From Candidatus Woesearchaeota archaeon (GTDB lineage: Archaea; Nanobdellota; Nanobdellia; Woesearchaeales; GW2011-AR4), in assembly GCA_016188245.1 (NCBI GenBank), contig JACPIE010000005.1, positions 1 through 44,167 of the forward strand: 44,167 nt of DNA, read 5' to 3'. Made by a program: the position numbers and the translations under genes. Below the pieces are notes generated by a model that did no database searches, was not told the DNA's origin, and worked only from the letters and a program-made list of their open reading frames with translations. Each line of letters opens with the position of its first letter. Positions within the stretch are counted from its first letter, which is position 1. Of the stretch, positions 7,860-17,135 are shown one piece after another.

Positions 7860-8795
7860 TTATCTTACATGTACAAGCCCTTCTCTTACCTCTTCTAATA
7901 TTGGTTTATAACCGGGGATAGGGGGGGCTTTTCTATTCACGCCCAACCTATCCACAACATAAAGGGCATCCGCTCCCGGGTATAATCTAAGTGAATCTGC
8001 ATAAGCTTCTTTTAGCAGATTTCTTACTTTTCCCCAGTCAAATAAGCCATTTTTGTCGCCGACGTCAACAAGAAGCCTGCGCTCAGCCAATGGAAGATAA
8101 AATGCAAGATTGTCAATTGCCATTGCTTGCTGTTTTGCTTTAAATGAATCCAACAACGTTTCAACAAAAAGGGCTACGTTAACGGAAAAATCTCCGCATT
8201 GCTTGAAGGCAACGAATGTTTTTGTTCTTTTATAGAACCCCATCAGTTCGGCTTGTGATGCGTCTTTAAGCCCAAGATATTCAGTAACCAATTTATCAAC
8301 ATTACTCCTTTCATTGGGATTTGTATTGTTTCTTCTGTCAGCAACTTTTAAAACGCCAGCTATGATTGATAAATTTCTTTGAATTCCTTCCTCAGGAAAA
8401 GAGAAAATATTGTTTATGTAATCAAAGTAAGGCATTCCTTCCCTATGCGTCAGTAGATTTACCATGTAGCATAAGTATTCGCCTTCTTTCCCGGCTTCTT
8501 CCAAAATATCGTTTAAAGTCACAGCACCGGATGTTTTGGGCCTAGGATTATAGGGATTAAAAACGTCTATTTCCGATATGTCCTCTCCGGCATCGTGGAG
8601 CCATCCAGTTGCAACACCTGATTCTTTATAGCGAGAGGGAAGCAAGACTTTTTCAGCTGAAGCTGCAACTTTAGCAAGATGCTCTTGTGTGTAAGGAAGT
8701 CCGTTTGCGCGGGTAACTCCCTTGAAAAGCTGGTGTGTTAGTCCGCTTGCATAAGCTACGATATCGTCCCCTTTCTGAAATGGAGTTATTCGCAT
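7860..8795 (-). CDS. HD-domain phosphohydrolase, SpoT/MESH1-like
   Basis: GVATGWLHDAGEDI (HDxxED-like) and VLKVADRRNNT (cf. KxADRxxN of SpoT/MESH1). Confidence 0.7.
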   Translation of the reverse strand: MRITPFQKGDDIVAYASGLTHQLFKGVTRANGLPYTQEHLAKVAASAEKVLLPSRYKESGVATGWLHDAGEDISEIDVFNPYNPRPKTSGAVTLNDILEEAGKEGEYLCYMVNLLTHREGMPYFDYINNIFSFPEEGIQRNLSIIAGVLKVADRRNNTNPNERSNVDKLVTEYLGLKDASQAELMGFYKRTKTFVAFKQCGDFSVNVALFVETLLDSFKAKQQAMAIDNLAFYLPLAERRLLVDVGDKNGLFDWGKVRNLLKEAYADSLRLYPGADALYVVDRLGVNRKAPPIPGYKPILEEVREGLVHVR

Positions 8796-8928
8796 AGCAA
8801 TGAGGTATTCTTAAGATATTTTTAAATATTGTTAAATCACTACTTTTTAATAGTCTGCTTATTCTATATAAACTCCGTTTTAATCTTTCAATATAGAAAA
8901 AAATTCACTTTCTTTTGAAAGCAGTGGG

Positions 8929-8942
8929 GTATACCAGTATAC
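8929..8942. promoter_or_regulatory. Palindromic operator-like site GTATACCAGTATAC upstream of ftsZ
   Basis: Two GTATAC hexamers separated by CA; near-identical site at 31970-31983. Confidence 0.5.
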
Positions 8943-9029
8943 AAAATAGTAATATTTATATACTAGTTCATATATTGATAAATTCCGATTTTTAATAAAC
9001 AATAGAATCTGAAATGAGGTGTATAAAAA

Positions 9030-10109
9030 ATGGCAATGGATTTTGTGATTGAAAGCGCGCTAAAACAGGGTGTAGCGCAAAATGAGGACATGATGATTGG
9101 ACACGCCAATATAAAAGTTATTGGCTGCGGCGGAGCCGGCTCAAATATGGTAAGCTGGCTGTACCGGAAAGGAATAAGGGGCGCCGAAATAATCGCCTGC
9201 AATACAGACAAGCAGCATTTGGAAATCACAGAATCCGACAAAAGATTCCTAATCGGAAAAGAGCTGACAAGAGGATTGGGATGCGGCGGGTTTCCGGACA
9301 AAGGCAACAAAGCAGCCCAGGAAAATATACAGGAAATCAAAGAAGTCCTGAAAGGCTCTGATATGGTATTTGTGTGCGCAGGCATGGGCGGCGGAACAGG
9401 AACAGGAGCTGCACCGGTTGTTGGCCAGGTGGCAAAAGACTCAGGAGCTATTGTAATCGGAACAGTCACAATGCCGTTTAAGATTGAGAGGGCAAGGATT
9501 GACAAGGCGGAATTCGGGCTGCAGCAGCTAAGGCAGACCAGCGACACAGTTATCGTGATTGACAACAACAGGCTGGTGAACATTGCAGGAAACTTGCCTG
9601 TCCAGCAGGCTTTTGCAGTTGCAAACGAGCTTGTTGCAACAATGATAAGGGGAATTGTAGAGACAATTGCAGTTCCTTCACTTGTAAACCTGGATTACGC
9701 TGACGTAAAGGCAATCATGCAGGACGGAGGAGTAGCAGCAATCGGAGTTGGAGTTTCTGATACGACCAACAGGGTAGAAGAAGCTGTGAAAGGGGCATTA
9801 AGCAACCCATTGCTTGAGATAAGCTACAAGGGAGCAACAGGCGCCTTGATCCACATTGAAGGCGGCCCGGACATGACTCTTGACGAAGTCAACAAAGTCG
9901 GCGAGATTGTCACGGAAAACCTTGACGCAGATGCAAACGTCATCTGGGGCGCCCGAGTTTCAGAGAGCATGAAGGGAAAAGTTGCCGTGATGACAATAAT
10001 CACTGGAGTCAATTCGCCATGGATACTTGGCAAGGCAGACAAGAAGACAAGAGTGCTTGAAGCCAAGAGATTCAGCGATGAGCTTGGAATTGATTACTTC
10101 ACGGACTAA
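9030..10109 (+). CDS. ftsZ: Cell division GTPase FtsZ
   Basis: VIGCGGAGSNMVSWL...CNTDKQHL...GMGGGTGTGAAPVVGQVAKD; SD GAGGTG upstream. Confidence 0.97.
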   Translation: MAMDFVIESALKQGVAQNEDMMIGHANIKVIGCGGAGSNMVSWLYRKGIRGAEIIACNTDKQHLEITESDKRFLIGKELTRGLGCGGFPDKGNKAAQENIQEIKEVLKGSDMVFVCAGMGGGTGTGAAPVVGQVAKDSGAIVIGTVTMPFKIERARIDKAEFGLQQLRQTSDTVIVIDNNRLVNIAGNLPVQQAFAVANELVATMIRGIVETIAVPSLVNLDYADVKAIMQDGGVAAIGVGVSDTTNRVEEAVKGALSNPLLEISYKGATGALIHIEGGPDMTLDEVNKVGEIVTENLDADANVIWGARVSESMKGKVAVMTIITGVNSPWILGKADKKTRVLEAKRFSDELGIDYFTD

Positions 10110-10152
10110 GCTTGATTTAATTTTTTTTGATTAATTATGCTAGAAAGAGGTA

Positions 10153-10512
10153 GTGATTGAAATGGCATTTTGGAAAAAACCCTGGAAGAGTGTTAATAAA
10201 TTAGAATGTTTTGGCGAGGTGAAATCACTGCAATTAAGAAGAAGTTTGGAAAATTGTTTTTTGCAATTAGAAATGATAAGTATCTCTCAAAAATATATCC
10301 CCTCATATGGGCCATTAGATTTTAAATTAATAGCTATAAATCCTGAAGCTAGAGGTTTCATTGCTCAGTTAGACTTATTTATGAATCTACGAGTTTTAGA
10401 GGAAACAGGAGAAATTGAAAGGAAAGGCGAAGCTTTTTTTCATAAAGGCGAAGATAGGAATAAATCTCCAAACACCACTTTTGTAATCACATTTTATGAT
10501 AAAAGATTATAA
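10153..10512 (+). CDS. Hypothetical protein
   Basis: 119 aa ORF; upstream AGAGGTAGTGA then ATG; no recognised family. Confidence 0.6.
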   Translation: MIEMAFWKKPWKSVNKLECFGEVKSLQLRRSLENCFLQLEMISISQKYIPSYGPLDFKLIAINPEARGFIAQLDLFMNLRVLEETGEIERKGEAFFHKGEDRNKSPNTTFVITFYDKRL

Positions 10513-10537
10513 AATCAAACAAAAAAGGTGACCAAAA

Positions 10538-11296
10538 ATGACAGTAGATGAAAACCAGATAGTCAAAAAAATGGTGGCTGAGATAGCCGATTCAAATGAA
10601 AAATTTATAGGGCAATCAAATTCTAAGGATATAGAGAATTTCAAGAGAATCGTTCCGGTGCTTCTGGAAAAGGGAATTGACAATGTAAACCTTTCAATGT
10701 TTGACGAAGGCACAAAATCAAAGCTTCTGAATGCACTGGGAGAGGAGTACATCAGAAGGGGCAATATGAATGACTCTGTCAAATCTTTCATTCTTGCTGG
10801 CAACAGGCAGAGGCTTGTTGAAGTTGGCGAGCATTATGAAGAAGTTGGATTGTTTGGCAATGCAATTGACACTTACAGGCTGGCAGATGCAAATGAGAAT
10901 TTGCTGAAAATAGGCAAGAAATGCCTTGAAAATGGGCATTTTGCGGATGCAATAAAGGCATTCAGATTATGCAATGATGTTGAAAGCCTCATGAAAGTGG
11001 GAGATGAATGCTTCCAGAAAGGCAAATGGGATTATGCAATTGAGATTTTCAGCGCAATAAACTCGGTCAACAAGCTTGTCGAGATTGGCGACAAATGCCT
11101 GAAAGACAGGCAGATAGGCTATGCTGCAAAAGCTTATGAATTAGCCCATGACAAAGACAAGCTAAGCTCTTTAGGCGATGTCTGCTTAAGGGAAGGGTTA
11201 TTGGCAACAGCATTAAAATCATACCAGCAGGCGGGAAATGATATGATGGTGCAGTTCATAAGGGAGAACTTCGGCAACAAGCTCTCAAATTTTTGA
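10538..11296 (+). CDS. TPR-like helical repeat protein downstream of ftsZ
   Basis: Repeating units such as GKKCLENGHFADAIKAFRLCND / GDECFQKGKWDYAIEIFSAINS / GDKCLKDRQIGYAAKAYELAHD; SD AAGGTGA. Confidence 0.8.
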   Translation: MTVDENQIVKKMVAEIADSNEKFIGQSNSKDIENFKRIVPVLLEKGIDNVNLSMFDEGTKSKLLNALGEEYIRRGNMNDSVKSFILAGNRQRLVEVGEHYEEVGLFGNAIDTYRLADANENLLKIGKKCLENGHFADAIKAFRLCNDVESLMKVGDECFQKGKWDYAIEIFSAINSVNKLVEIGDKCLKDRQIGYAAKAYELAHDKDKLSSLGDVCLREGLLATALKSYQQAGNDMMVQFIRENFGNKLSNF

Positions 11297-11347
11297 TAAT
11301 TCCAATTTTAACATATGCTGATATAGGTGAAAGAATAAAAACAGAAG

Positions 11348-11569
11348 GTGCTCAAGATTGCTGTCCAGCTGGTAGGCCAGGTATATGCTGCTCCGATATT
11401 GCTGAAAAATTTAGAGTTAAAGCTAAAATGCCCAATTGGTATGGGCACTGCCAAAGTCAGAATATTTCTGGACCCAAAGGCAAAAGAGTATGTGGCAAAG
11501 CAGCTTAATATGAAGGAAGAAGAGCGTAGAAAATTAAAAGGAAAAACAGTAACAATTGTCATACACTAA
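11348..11569 (+). CDS. Small hypothetical protein (start uncertain)
   Basis: 73 aa ORF overlapping the next gene start; ends ..EERRKLKGKTVTIVIH. Confidence 0.45.
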   Translation: MLKIAVQLVGQVYAAPILLKNLELKLKCPIGMGTAKVRIFLDPKAKEYVAKQLNMKEEERRKLKGKTVTIVIH

Positions 11570-12044
11570 AGTGGTAACAACAGTAGGCAACAACATCTTT
11601 GAAAGGCTGCATCATTCTGTGAATATGTTTAACAGCCTTCAGAATTGCAGGGACACATTCGTAATGAATCGGGAGGGGATTGATGAAAGGCTTTTCGAAG
11701 AGCTGAACAGCTTTGAGGAATTTATGAAGCGATTTGAAAGCACCTTTCTTGAGATTCTTATGGAAGATTTGAAGGACATATCGCGGGCTGCTGCAATCAA
11801 TGAAGACAACTCTGAAAAGGCAAAAGAGTTGGTTAAAGGTGTAGAAGAGATTATAGGCTGCTTCAGCGAGATGGAATCGGACAGCATACAAAGATCACAG
11901 GCATTGATAAGCTTGGCAAACCAGTTCAGGGCAGAGCTTGCCAGAGTAAAAAAAGAACTCGAGACAAAAGCCAAGCCTCAGGAAAAACACAGGAGGGCCC
12001 TCGATTTAGCAATAAGGGGATTTCCTCATGCAAACGGCGGATAA
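11556..12044 (+). CDS. Hypothetical helical protein
   Basis: 162 aa ORF in the ftsZ-downstream operon; no recognised family. Confidence 0.65.
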   Translation: MSYTKVVTTVGNNIFERLHHSVNMFNSLQNCRDTFVMNREGIDERLFEELNSFEEFMKRFESTFLEILMEDLKDISRAAAINEDNSEKAKELVKGVEEIIGCFSEMESDSIQRSQALISLANQFRAELARVKKELETKAKPQEKHRRALDLAIRGFPHANGG

Positions 12045-12046
12045 AA

Positions 12047-12430
12047 ATGGAGCAGCAAATGGATGCATTTACCCAAAGAAGGTTTGAGCTGATGATAGAG
12101 ATGGCAACAAAGAAGCTGCAGCAGGAAGTTGCAGCCTTAAACGAGCATATGGCGTCATTAAATGCTGAAATGGGCTCGCTGAAAAGCCAGGTCTCAAGAA
12201 TGCAGTTCCAGCCCCAAACTCATGCTGTGCAAAGAACATTGACAGCTGAAAATGAGGATACCCAGCCAAAAAAAGAAGTCAAGATAGTTGACTGCAGGCC
12301 TGAAGCTGAAAGAAAGCAGGAATTCAAGAGTGGGGCAGCAAGAAACTCAGAGCCCATCAAGCCAAGATACGGGGATTACCAGCCTGATGATGTGTCCATA
12401 GACAAGTTCTTTTATTTTGGAAGGAAATGA
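12047..12430 (+). CDS. Coiled-coil hypothetical protein with conserved-looking C-terminal tail
   Basis: MATKKLQQEVAALNEHMASLNAEMGSLKSQVSRM heptads; C-term DDVSIDKFFYFGRK. Confidence 0.7.
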   Translation: MEQQMDAFTQRRFELMIEMATKKLQQEVAALNEHMASLNAEMGSLKSQVSRMQFQPQTHAVQRTLTAENEDTQPKKEVKIVDCRPEAERKQEFKSGAARNSEPIKPRYGDYQPDDVSIDKFFYFGRK

Positions 12431-12435
12431 GGAGA

Positions 12436-12699
12436 TTATTGTTTTTGTATTAATTGCCTTACTTTTTCTTCTAAATCTCTTAAATTTGGTTTTTTCCCAG
12501 AGTTATAATCTACTGCAAAATCGGACGCAAATTTCCAAGCTCTAGATGCAAGATGCGGAGGAACATCAAACGCAATAATCAATTTTTCTTTCATTCGTTT
12601 TGCTATTTCTAAATCAAATTGATATTCTGGTTCATTATTTTTTTGCCTTGCTTCATAATGGTCTTTAGCTTGCAGTATGTACACTATTGATCTTGGCAT
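12436..12699 (-). CDS. Hypothetical protein
   Basis: 87 aa ORF, converges on the preceding operon. Confidence 0.5.
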   Translation of the reverse strand: MPRSIVYILQAKDHYEARQKNNEPEYQFDLEIAKRMKEKLIIAFDVPPHLASRAWKFASDFAVDYNSGKKPNLRDLEEKVRQLIQKQ

Positions 12700-12751
12700 C
12701 TTGGATAAAATTAACTATTGATATATAAAAAATTTCCCTTTTGTTGCCACT

Positions 12752-13207
12752 ATGGGCTTATTTTTATTCTTATTTCGCAATGTATATAAACAGATTACGC
12801 AAAACATTCAAAAAATGAAGTTTGCCATTGAGGCAGAAGACGCAATAATAGGAATTATTTGCGGGCTTTTGGTTTTGGCTTATGCGGGCAGAATTTACCC
12901 CCTGAAATTGAATAATTGGATTTATGTGGCTGCATTTGCCGTATTCATAATCTTTATCTTTCTTGACATAATAAATGAGTTCAAGGACTGGACGCAGATT
13001 GGCCTGACTTTGCTGTCAATAGCCCACAACCTGATTGACATGGCCATTTCGCTTGCTTTCATTTCTTACTTCAGCGGCCTGAACATCCCTTATGTAACAT
13101 CAATGCTTGTTCCGCACCTTCAGAATGAGCCAATCTTGCTTGGAGCCGGAATATTCCTCATAGCCACGAATGCCTTATGGCTTCTGACGATGCCGTTTTG
13201 GATGTGA
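12752..13207 (+). CDS. Membrane protein (about 4 TM); start may be internal
   Basis: Hydrophobic segments IGIICGLLVLAYAG, WIYVAAFAVFIIFIFL, etc. Confidence 0.65.
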   Translation: MGLFLFLFRNVYKQITQNIQKMKFAIEAEDAIIGIICGLLVLAYAGRIYPLKLNNWIYVAAFAVFIIFIFLDIINEFKDWTQIGLTLLSIAHNLIDMAISLAFISYFSGLNIPYVTSMLVPHLQNEPILLGAGIFLIATNALWLLTMPFWM

Positions 13208-13360
13208 TTTAGGAGATATACGCTATTTTTTGCTATTTTTGACTCTTGGCACAACAAGTTCGGATTTTTCCAATGATAAATGGGATAAATATTCATTATC
13301 CAGTAATGACAAAATCATAAAATTTATAAAGATATCTAAATTGATAACTTTAGAACTGCA

Positions 13361-14278
13361 ATGACAATAAATTTAGACAAAAGGCAAACTATAAAGGGGC
13401 TAACTCTGGGTTTAACAGCACTTGTTTTAGAAGGATGTGCAATAATCGGTAGGAGTAGTGAGGTTATAGCACAGCGCCAGCAGTTGATTGATAGAATGGC
13501 AAAAGGAGAATTCTTGCCGAATATAAGCAGATTAGTTTATGATGAAGATGGAGAGATTGGCATTTCCACACAAGAAGGGTACGTTGAAAGAGGATTGAAA
13601 GATCCTAGAATTCAAGCTTACCTGCTTGAACTCGCAAAACACAGCGATAAATATGGCAGAAGAGCAGAACCGGAGACAGTTAGGAAAGCGTTAAAATCGC
13701 CCGAAATGTTAGAAAAAGTTTTAAAATATATTTGGTCGTATGGTAATGAGAGAAGATTGAAAAAAGCGGATGCATTTGTTATTCAGTACCCTTTAGATTT
13801 TGGATTGGGTTTTAAGTCAGATGCCTATTTTTTAGCGAGAGCTTTTGAGGAAACAACATACGTAAAAACCCCTTCGGGAATGGTAGAAATTCCTCTTGAA
13901 GAAAGGTTAAGGTATTCCATCAGGCATGAAAGTGCCCATGGGGATCAAAATGCCGATGGAATTGTAATTCCCGACCAACAGAAGATAGACAGCACAAATT
14001 TCCAGAAAATTCATCCAGAAGTTCTGGGTGATTTGAAAGAAAGTGACGCATATTTACGTGCATTTGAGCAGGCTCAAGGGCTCGAAAAATCCCACCCCCA
14101 ATATTTGTATGCATTTCTCATGCTTACAAAACATGCCATGTCTGATGAGCATATCTTGGTAGGGTTAAACAAAAATCAGTTTGATACTCACTTAAGGGGA
14201 GTTTTAGGCGAAAAAATCAGCAGATTACTCATTCAAAATTATGATATTATTGGATACGAGTTAAGTTTTAAAAAATAA
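13361..14278 (+). CDS. Putative lipoprotein with HExxH motif (candidate zinc metallopeptidase)
   Basis: N-term KRQTIKGLTLGLTALVLEGC (lipobox-like); IRHESAHGDQNADG. Confidence 0.55.
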   Translation: MTINLDKRQTIKGLTLGLTALVLEGCAIIGRSSEVIAQRQQLIDRMAKGEFLPNISRLVYDEDGEIGISTQEGYVERGLKDPRIQAYLLELAKHSDKYGRRAEPETVRKALKSPEMLEKVLKYIWSYGNERRLKKADAFVIQYPLDFGLGFKSDAYFLARAFEETTYVKTPSGMVEIPLEERLRYSIRHESAHGDQNADGIVIPDQQKIDSTNFQKIHPEVLGDLKESDAYLRAFEQAQGLEKSHPQYLYAFLMLTKHAMSDEHILVGLNKNQFDTHLRGVLGEKISRLLIQNYDIIGYELSFKK

Positions 14279-14291
14279 CATCTCAATTTTC

Positions 14292-14567
14292 TCAATCAAC
14301 CATAAACATCTTGCTGTCATTCCCGACATCAAATAACCCAAGCCTTGCCCCAATGTCAAGGAAGGCATGGGAATAGCAAACTGCGCCAAAGGCATTGACT
14401 AAATCTCCTTTTTTCTCGAAGTATTTGGCGTCGTCAAAATACCTTTTTGCCAGGTCAAGAATGTCTTCTGCCTGTTTTTTGTGCTTTTCAACAATTTTTA
14501 CCTTATTCAGGGCTTTGGAAGTAAGCTCGAAGTATTTTGCAAGCTTTTGTTCAATGGATTGCGGCAT
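14292..14567 (-). CDS. DUF357 family protein
   Basis: KYFELTSKALNKVKIV...AEDILDLAKRYFDDAKYFEKKGDLVNAFGAVCYSHAFLDIGARLGLFDV. Confidence 0.85.
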   Translation of the reverse strand: MPQSIEQKLAKYFELTSKALNKVKIVEKHKKQAEDILDLAKRYFDDAKYFEKKGDLVNAFGAVCYSHAFLDIGARLGLFDVGNDSKMFMVD

Positions 14568-14608
14568 TTTTAGAATAAAACATTTTAAAAAATAAATATT
14601 ATGGCAAA

Positions 14609-14905
14609 TCAATGCATTCCATACGGCCTTACGTCAACACCTAGGACTTCCAGGTCTGCTGCACGGTATTGTCTCACTACCCTCAAAATAGCTTGGTGTG
14701 CGCTAGGTGGCAAATCACGCACAAATACGTCAATAATCTTTGTTTTATTGCCGTTAGTATTGTATACATCGGCAAATGGCTCCGGTTTTGCTGCCCCAGC
14801 TGGAAAAATTGTGATAAGGGATGCATCCAATGCTTTCGCAATGTATTCCGGACCTAATGCATCTTGCGTTAATTCAGCCAATCTCTTTGTGTTGATTTGA
14901 TTCAC
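14609..14905 (-). CDS. Hypothetical protein immediately downstream of rrp42
   Basis: 98 aa ORF starting GTG directly after the rrp42 stop. Confidence 0.55.
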   Translation of the reverse strand: MNQINTKRLAELTQDALGPEYIAKALDASLITIFPAGAAKPEPFADVYNTNGNKTKIIDVFVRDLPPSAHQAILRVVRQYRAADLEVLGVDVRPYGMH

Positions 14906-15679
14906 CTACAAATATCCCCTCAATTCCTTTGCCTTCTCAATCCCGATGTCAATCATTTTGCTGATGTCTTCCACAGTTAGAGGATAATCGCCGCCTTTCT
15001 GCATGGCGCACAAAGTCCCATCTTCCATGGACGAGACGGTAAGCCTCGCATCAACCACTTTTTCTTCCTCTGTGTCCGGGTCAACTATGAATTTGTCGCC
15101 TATCTTAATCACAGTAACCGCAATTGGCAGCTTTTCCAGCTGCAGTTTTTTGTCTGTCTTATTCTTGTAGTCTACTTTTTCGCCGTTAAAGCCCGGATAT
15201 CTTGTGTTTTTCAGGGCAGCCAGAGCAGCAATGCTTGCTGCATCAAACAGATTGCCTGCATCGTTAATTGGGCAGATGTCAATTATGACCATCCAGATTT
15301 TTTCGCCTTTTGCAATGCACAACTTCTTGAAATCAAGCGCTTTGCTTTCCCTTATTCCACGGTCAACAACCCTTGCAAGCTCTATTGCCTGTATTCCGGG
15401 AGGCCCAAGCTCAAACTCTGGATTGGACAAAGGCAGCAGTTCTGCCCCTACAATTATCGTCCCTTCATCAGGAGTGTCCGGATAAGGCTCGCCAACATCC
15501 AGCTTTACCCCTACAATCACATCTGTTTCTCCTATCTTGACTCGCGCAGAGCCTTCTGCAGTCTTTATGACGCTGTGTTCCAGCTCAATCGGCTTTCGGT
15601 ACTCTGTCAGCTTTCTTCCGTCAAGCCTTGTGTCAGCATTCAACAAATTTATAATGTGGCTTCTTAGTTCGCGGTGCAT
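14906..15679 (-). CDS. rrp42: Exosome complex subunit Rrp42
   Basis: RLDGRKLTEYRKPIELEHSVIKTAEGSARVKIGETDVIVGVKLDVGEPYPDTPDEG. Confidence 0.96.
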   Translation of the reverse strand: MHRELRSHIINLLNADTRLDGRKLTEYRKPIELEHSVIKTAEGSARVKIGETDVIVGVKLDVGEPYPDTPDEGTIIVGAELLPLSNPEFELGPPGIQAIELARVVDRGIRESKALDFKKLCIAKGEKIWMVIIDICPINDAGNLFDAASIAALAALKNTRYPGFNGEKVDYKNKTDKKLQLEKLPIAVTVIKIGDKFIVDPDTEEEKVVDARLTVSSMEDGTLCAMQKGGDYPLTVEDISKMIDIGIEKAKELRGYL

Positions 15680-15680
15680 T

Positions 15681-16391
15681 TTAAACCTCAACCTCGTGAT
15701 ATTTTTCCTTTAGTGCCTTTTTTTGCACTTCGTATATCTCCATCAGGACTTTTTTGCCCATATCAATCAGCTTCATCAGCTCTTCTTTTTTTACTTCCCC
15801 GTCCATCTGCAGCAGAGTTATTTTGCCGGTATTCGGCATCATTGCAATCGGAATATCTGCAACCTTCACATCAGGGTAGCTTTCCTCTGAATAATCCAGG
15901 TCAACAAGCAGCTTGTCAGCAACCCTTCCGACAGAAACAGCTGAAACCAAATCCTTCATTTCCAGCCCTGCATCTGCTAATGCCATTGAGGCAGCGCAAA
16001 TTCCGGCGCATCTTGAGCCGGCTTCTGTCTGGGGCAGTTCAATGAAAACATCAACAACTGAGTTAGGATATTCATCAAGGTTCAGCACAGGCAGCAAAGC
16101 CTTTTCTGTAACCAATGAAATTTCCTTTGACCTTCTTGAGCCGCCCGGCCTTACTCTCTCGCCGGAGCTTGAAAACGGCATCATGTTGTAATTGCACCTT
16201 AAAATCCCTTTTTGGGGGTCCTGCAAAAACTTTGGGTGCAAATTTCTTGGGCCGTACACTGCGGCATATGCCCATGTGTTGCCAATCCTGAACATTGCAG
16301 AGCCATCCGCTCTAGGGATAACTCCGACTTTTGCCTCTATCGGCCTTGCTTCGTCAAATCCTCTTCCGTCAATTCTTGTTTTGTAAGTCAT
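15681..16391 (-). CDS. rrp41: Exosome complex exonuclease Rrp41
   Basis: MTYKTRIDGRGFDEARPIEAKVGVIPRADGSAMFRIGNTWAYAAVYGPR...CNYNMMPFSSSGERVRPGGSRRSKEIS. Confidence 0.97.
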   Translation of the reverse strand: MTYKTRIDGRGFDEARPIEAKVGVIPRADGSAMFRIGNTWAYAAVYGPRNLHPKFLQDPQKGILRCNYNMMPFSSSGERVRPGGSRRSKEISLVTEKALLPVLNLDEYPNSVVDVFIELPQTEAGSRCAGICAASMALADAGLEMKDLVSAVSVGRVADKLLVDLDYSEESYPDVKVADIPIAMMPNTGKITLLQMDGEVKKEELMKLIDMGKKVLMEIYEVQKKALKEKYHEVEV

Positions 16392-16392
16392 T
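16364..16392 (-). repeat. 29-bp direct repeat copy R1 (5' end of rrp41)
   Basis: TTCCGTCAATTCTTGTTTTGTAAGTCATT, identical to 17108-17136. Confidence 0.97.
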
Positions 16393-16801
16393 TTTTAACA
16401 CCTTTTGTATTTTTAATTTTGATAGTTTTAATTATTTTATCAATCATATCTTTAGTTTGCTTAATGGCTTCATTCAATTCTTGTATTGTGTATTCCACTT
16501 CATAGCCAACAGGGTATCTGCTCTCAAAGTAAAAATTAGTGATTTTTCTCATTGGCTTTATAAATCTGATAAAAGACTTATTGAACTTGGTTGCCTCTTC
16601 CAGCAGTTTTATTAAGTCATGAACCTTTTCCAGTCTCCATCCATTATATATCAGAAAACCTTTAAGATATTTTTCTGCAGCCTGCTGAATGTGAAAGGAT
16701 ATGCTTTCTTTAGCCCTACTGTTCTTTAAAAGAAATTCTGCATCCTGGAAGTCTTTTTGACCTTTTTCGAACCATTCCTGAACAATCTTTATTTTAGCCA
16801 T
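16388..16801 (-). CDS. HEPN-domain protein (toxin partner of MNT)
   Basis: WFEKGQKDFQDAEFLLKN...ISFHIQQAAEKYLKGFLIYNGWRLEKVHDLIKLL: HEPN signature; stop overlaps rrp41 ATG (ATGA). Confidence 0.9.
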   Translation of the reverse strand: MAKIKIVQEWFEKGQKDFQDAEFLLKNSRAKESISFHIQQAAEKYLKGFLIYNGWRLEKVHDLIKLLEEATKFNKSFIRFIKPMRKITNFYFESRYPVGYEVEYTIQELNEAIKQTKDMIDKIIKTIKIKNTKGVKK

Positions 16802-17135
16802 AAAGAACCTTGCCATCATTTATTATGCCTTTTATGAAGTCGTCTTCAATTTTTAGCCTTTGGTTAATTTCTTCCGGAGTGTAAACTAGAGGTTCAATGG
16901 CAATCAATCGGTTTTCTTCCCGAAGGATTCCCCTCACCTTAGTGGACCTGTCTATATGCCTTGCATTCGTTTTTTTAATTATAAGCAAGTCTATGTCGCT
17001 GTCTTTTTTTGGCTTCCCATAAGCATAAGAGCCGAAAAGGATAATCTTTTCAGGGTTATAATTGTCCCGTATCTTTTTGGCTATGGCTTTTATTAATTTC
17101 AGCGCCTTTCCGTCAATTCTTGTTTTGTAAGTCAT
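16794..17135 (-). CDS. Minimal nucleotidyltransferase (MNT antitoxin) whose first nine residues are those of Rrp41
   Basis: IILFGSYAYGKPKKDSDIDLLII (GSx10DxD); N-term MTYKTRIDG. Confidence 0.9.
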   Translation of the reverse strand: MTYKTRIDGKALKLIKAIAKKIRDNYNPEKIILFGSYAYGKPKKDSDIDLLIIKKTNARHIDRSTKVRGILREENRLIAIEPLVYTPEEINQRLKIEDDFIKGIINDGKVLYG

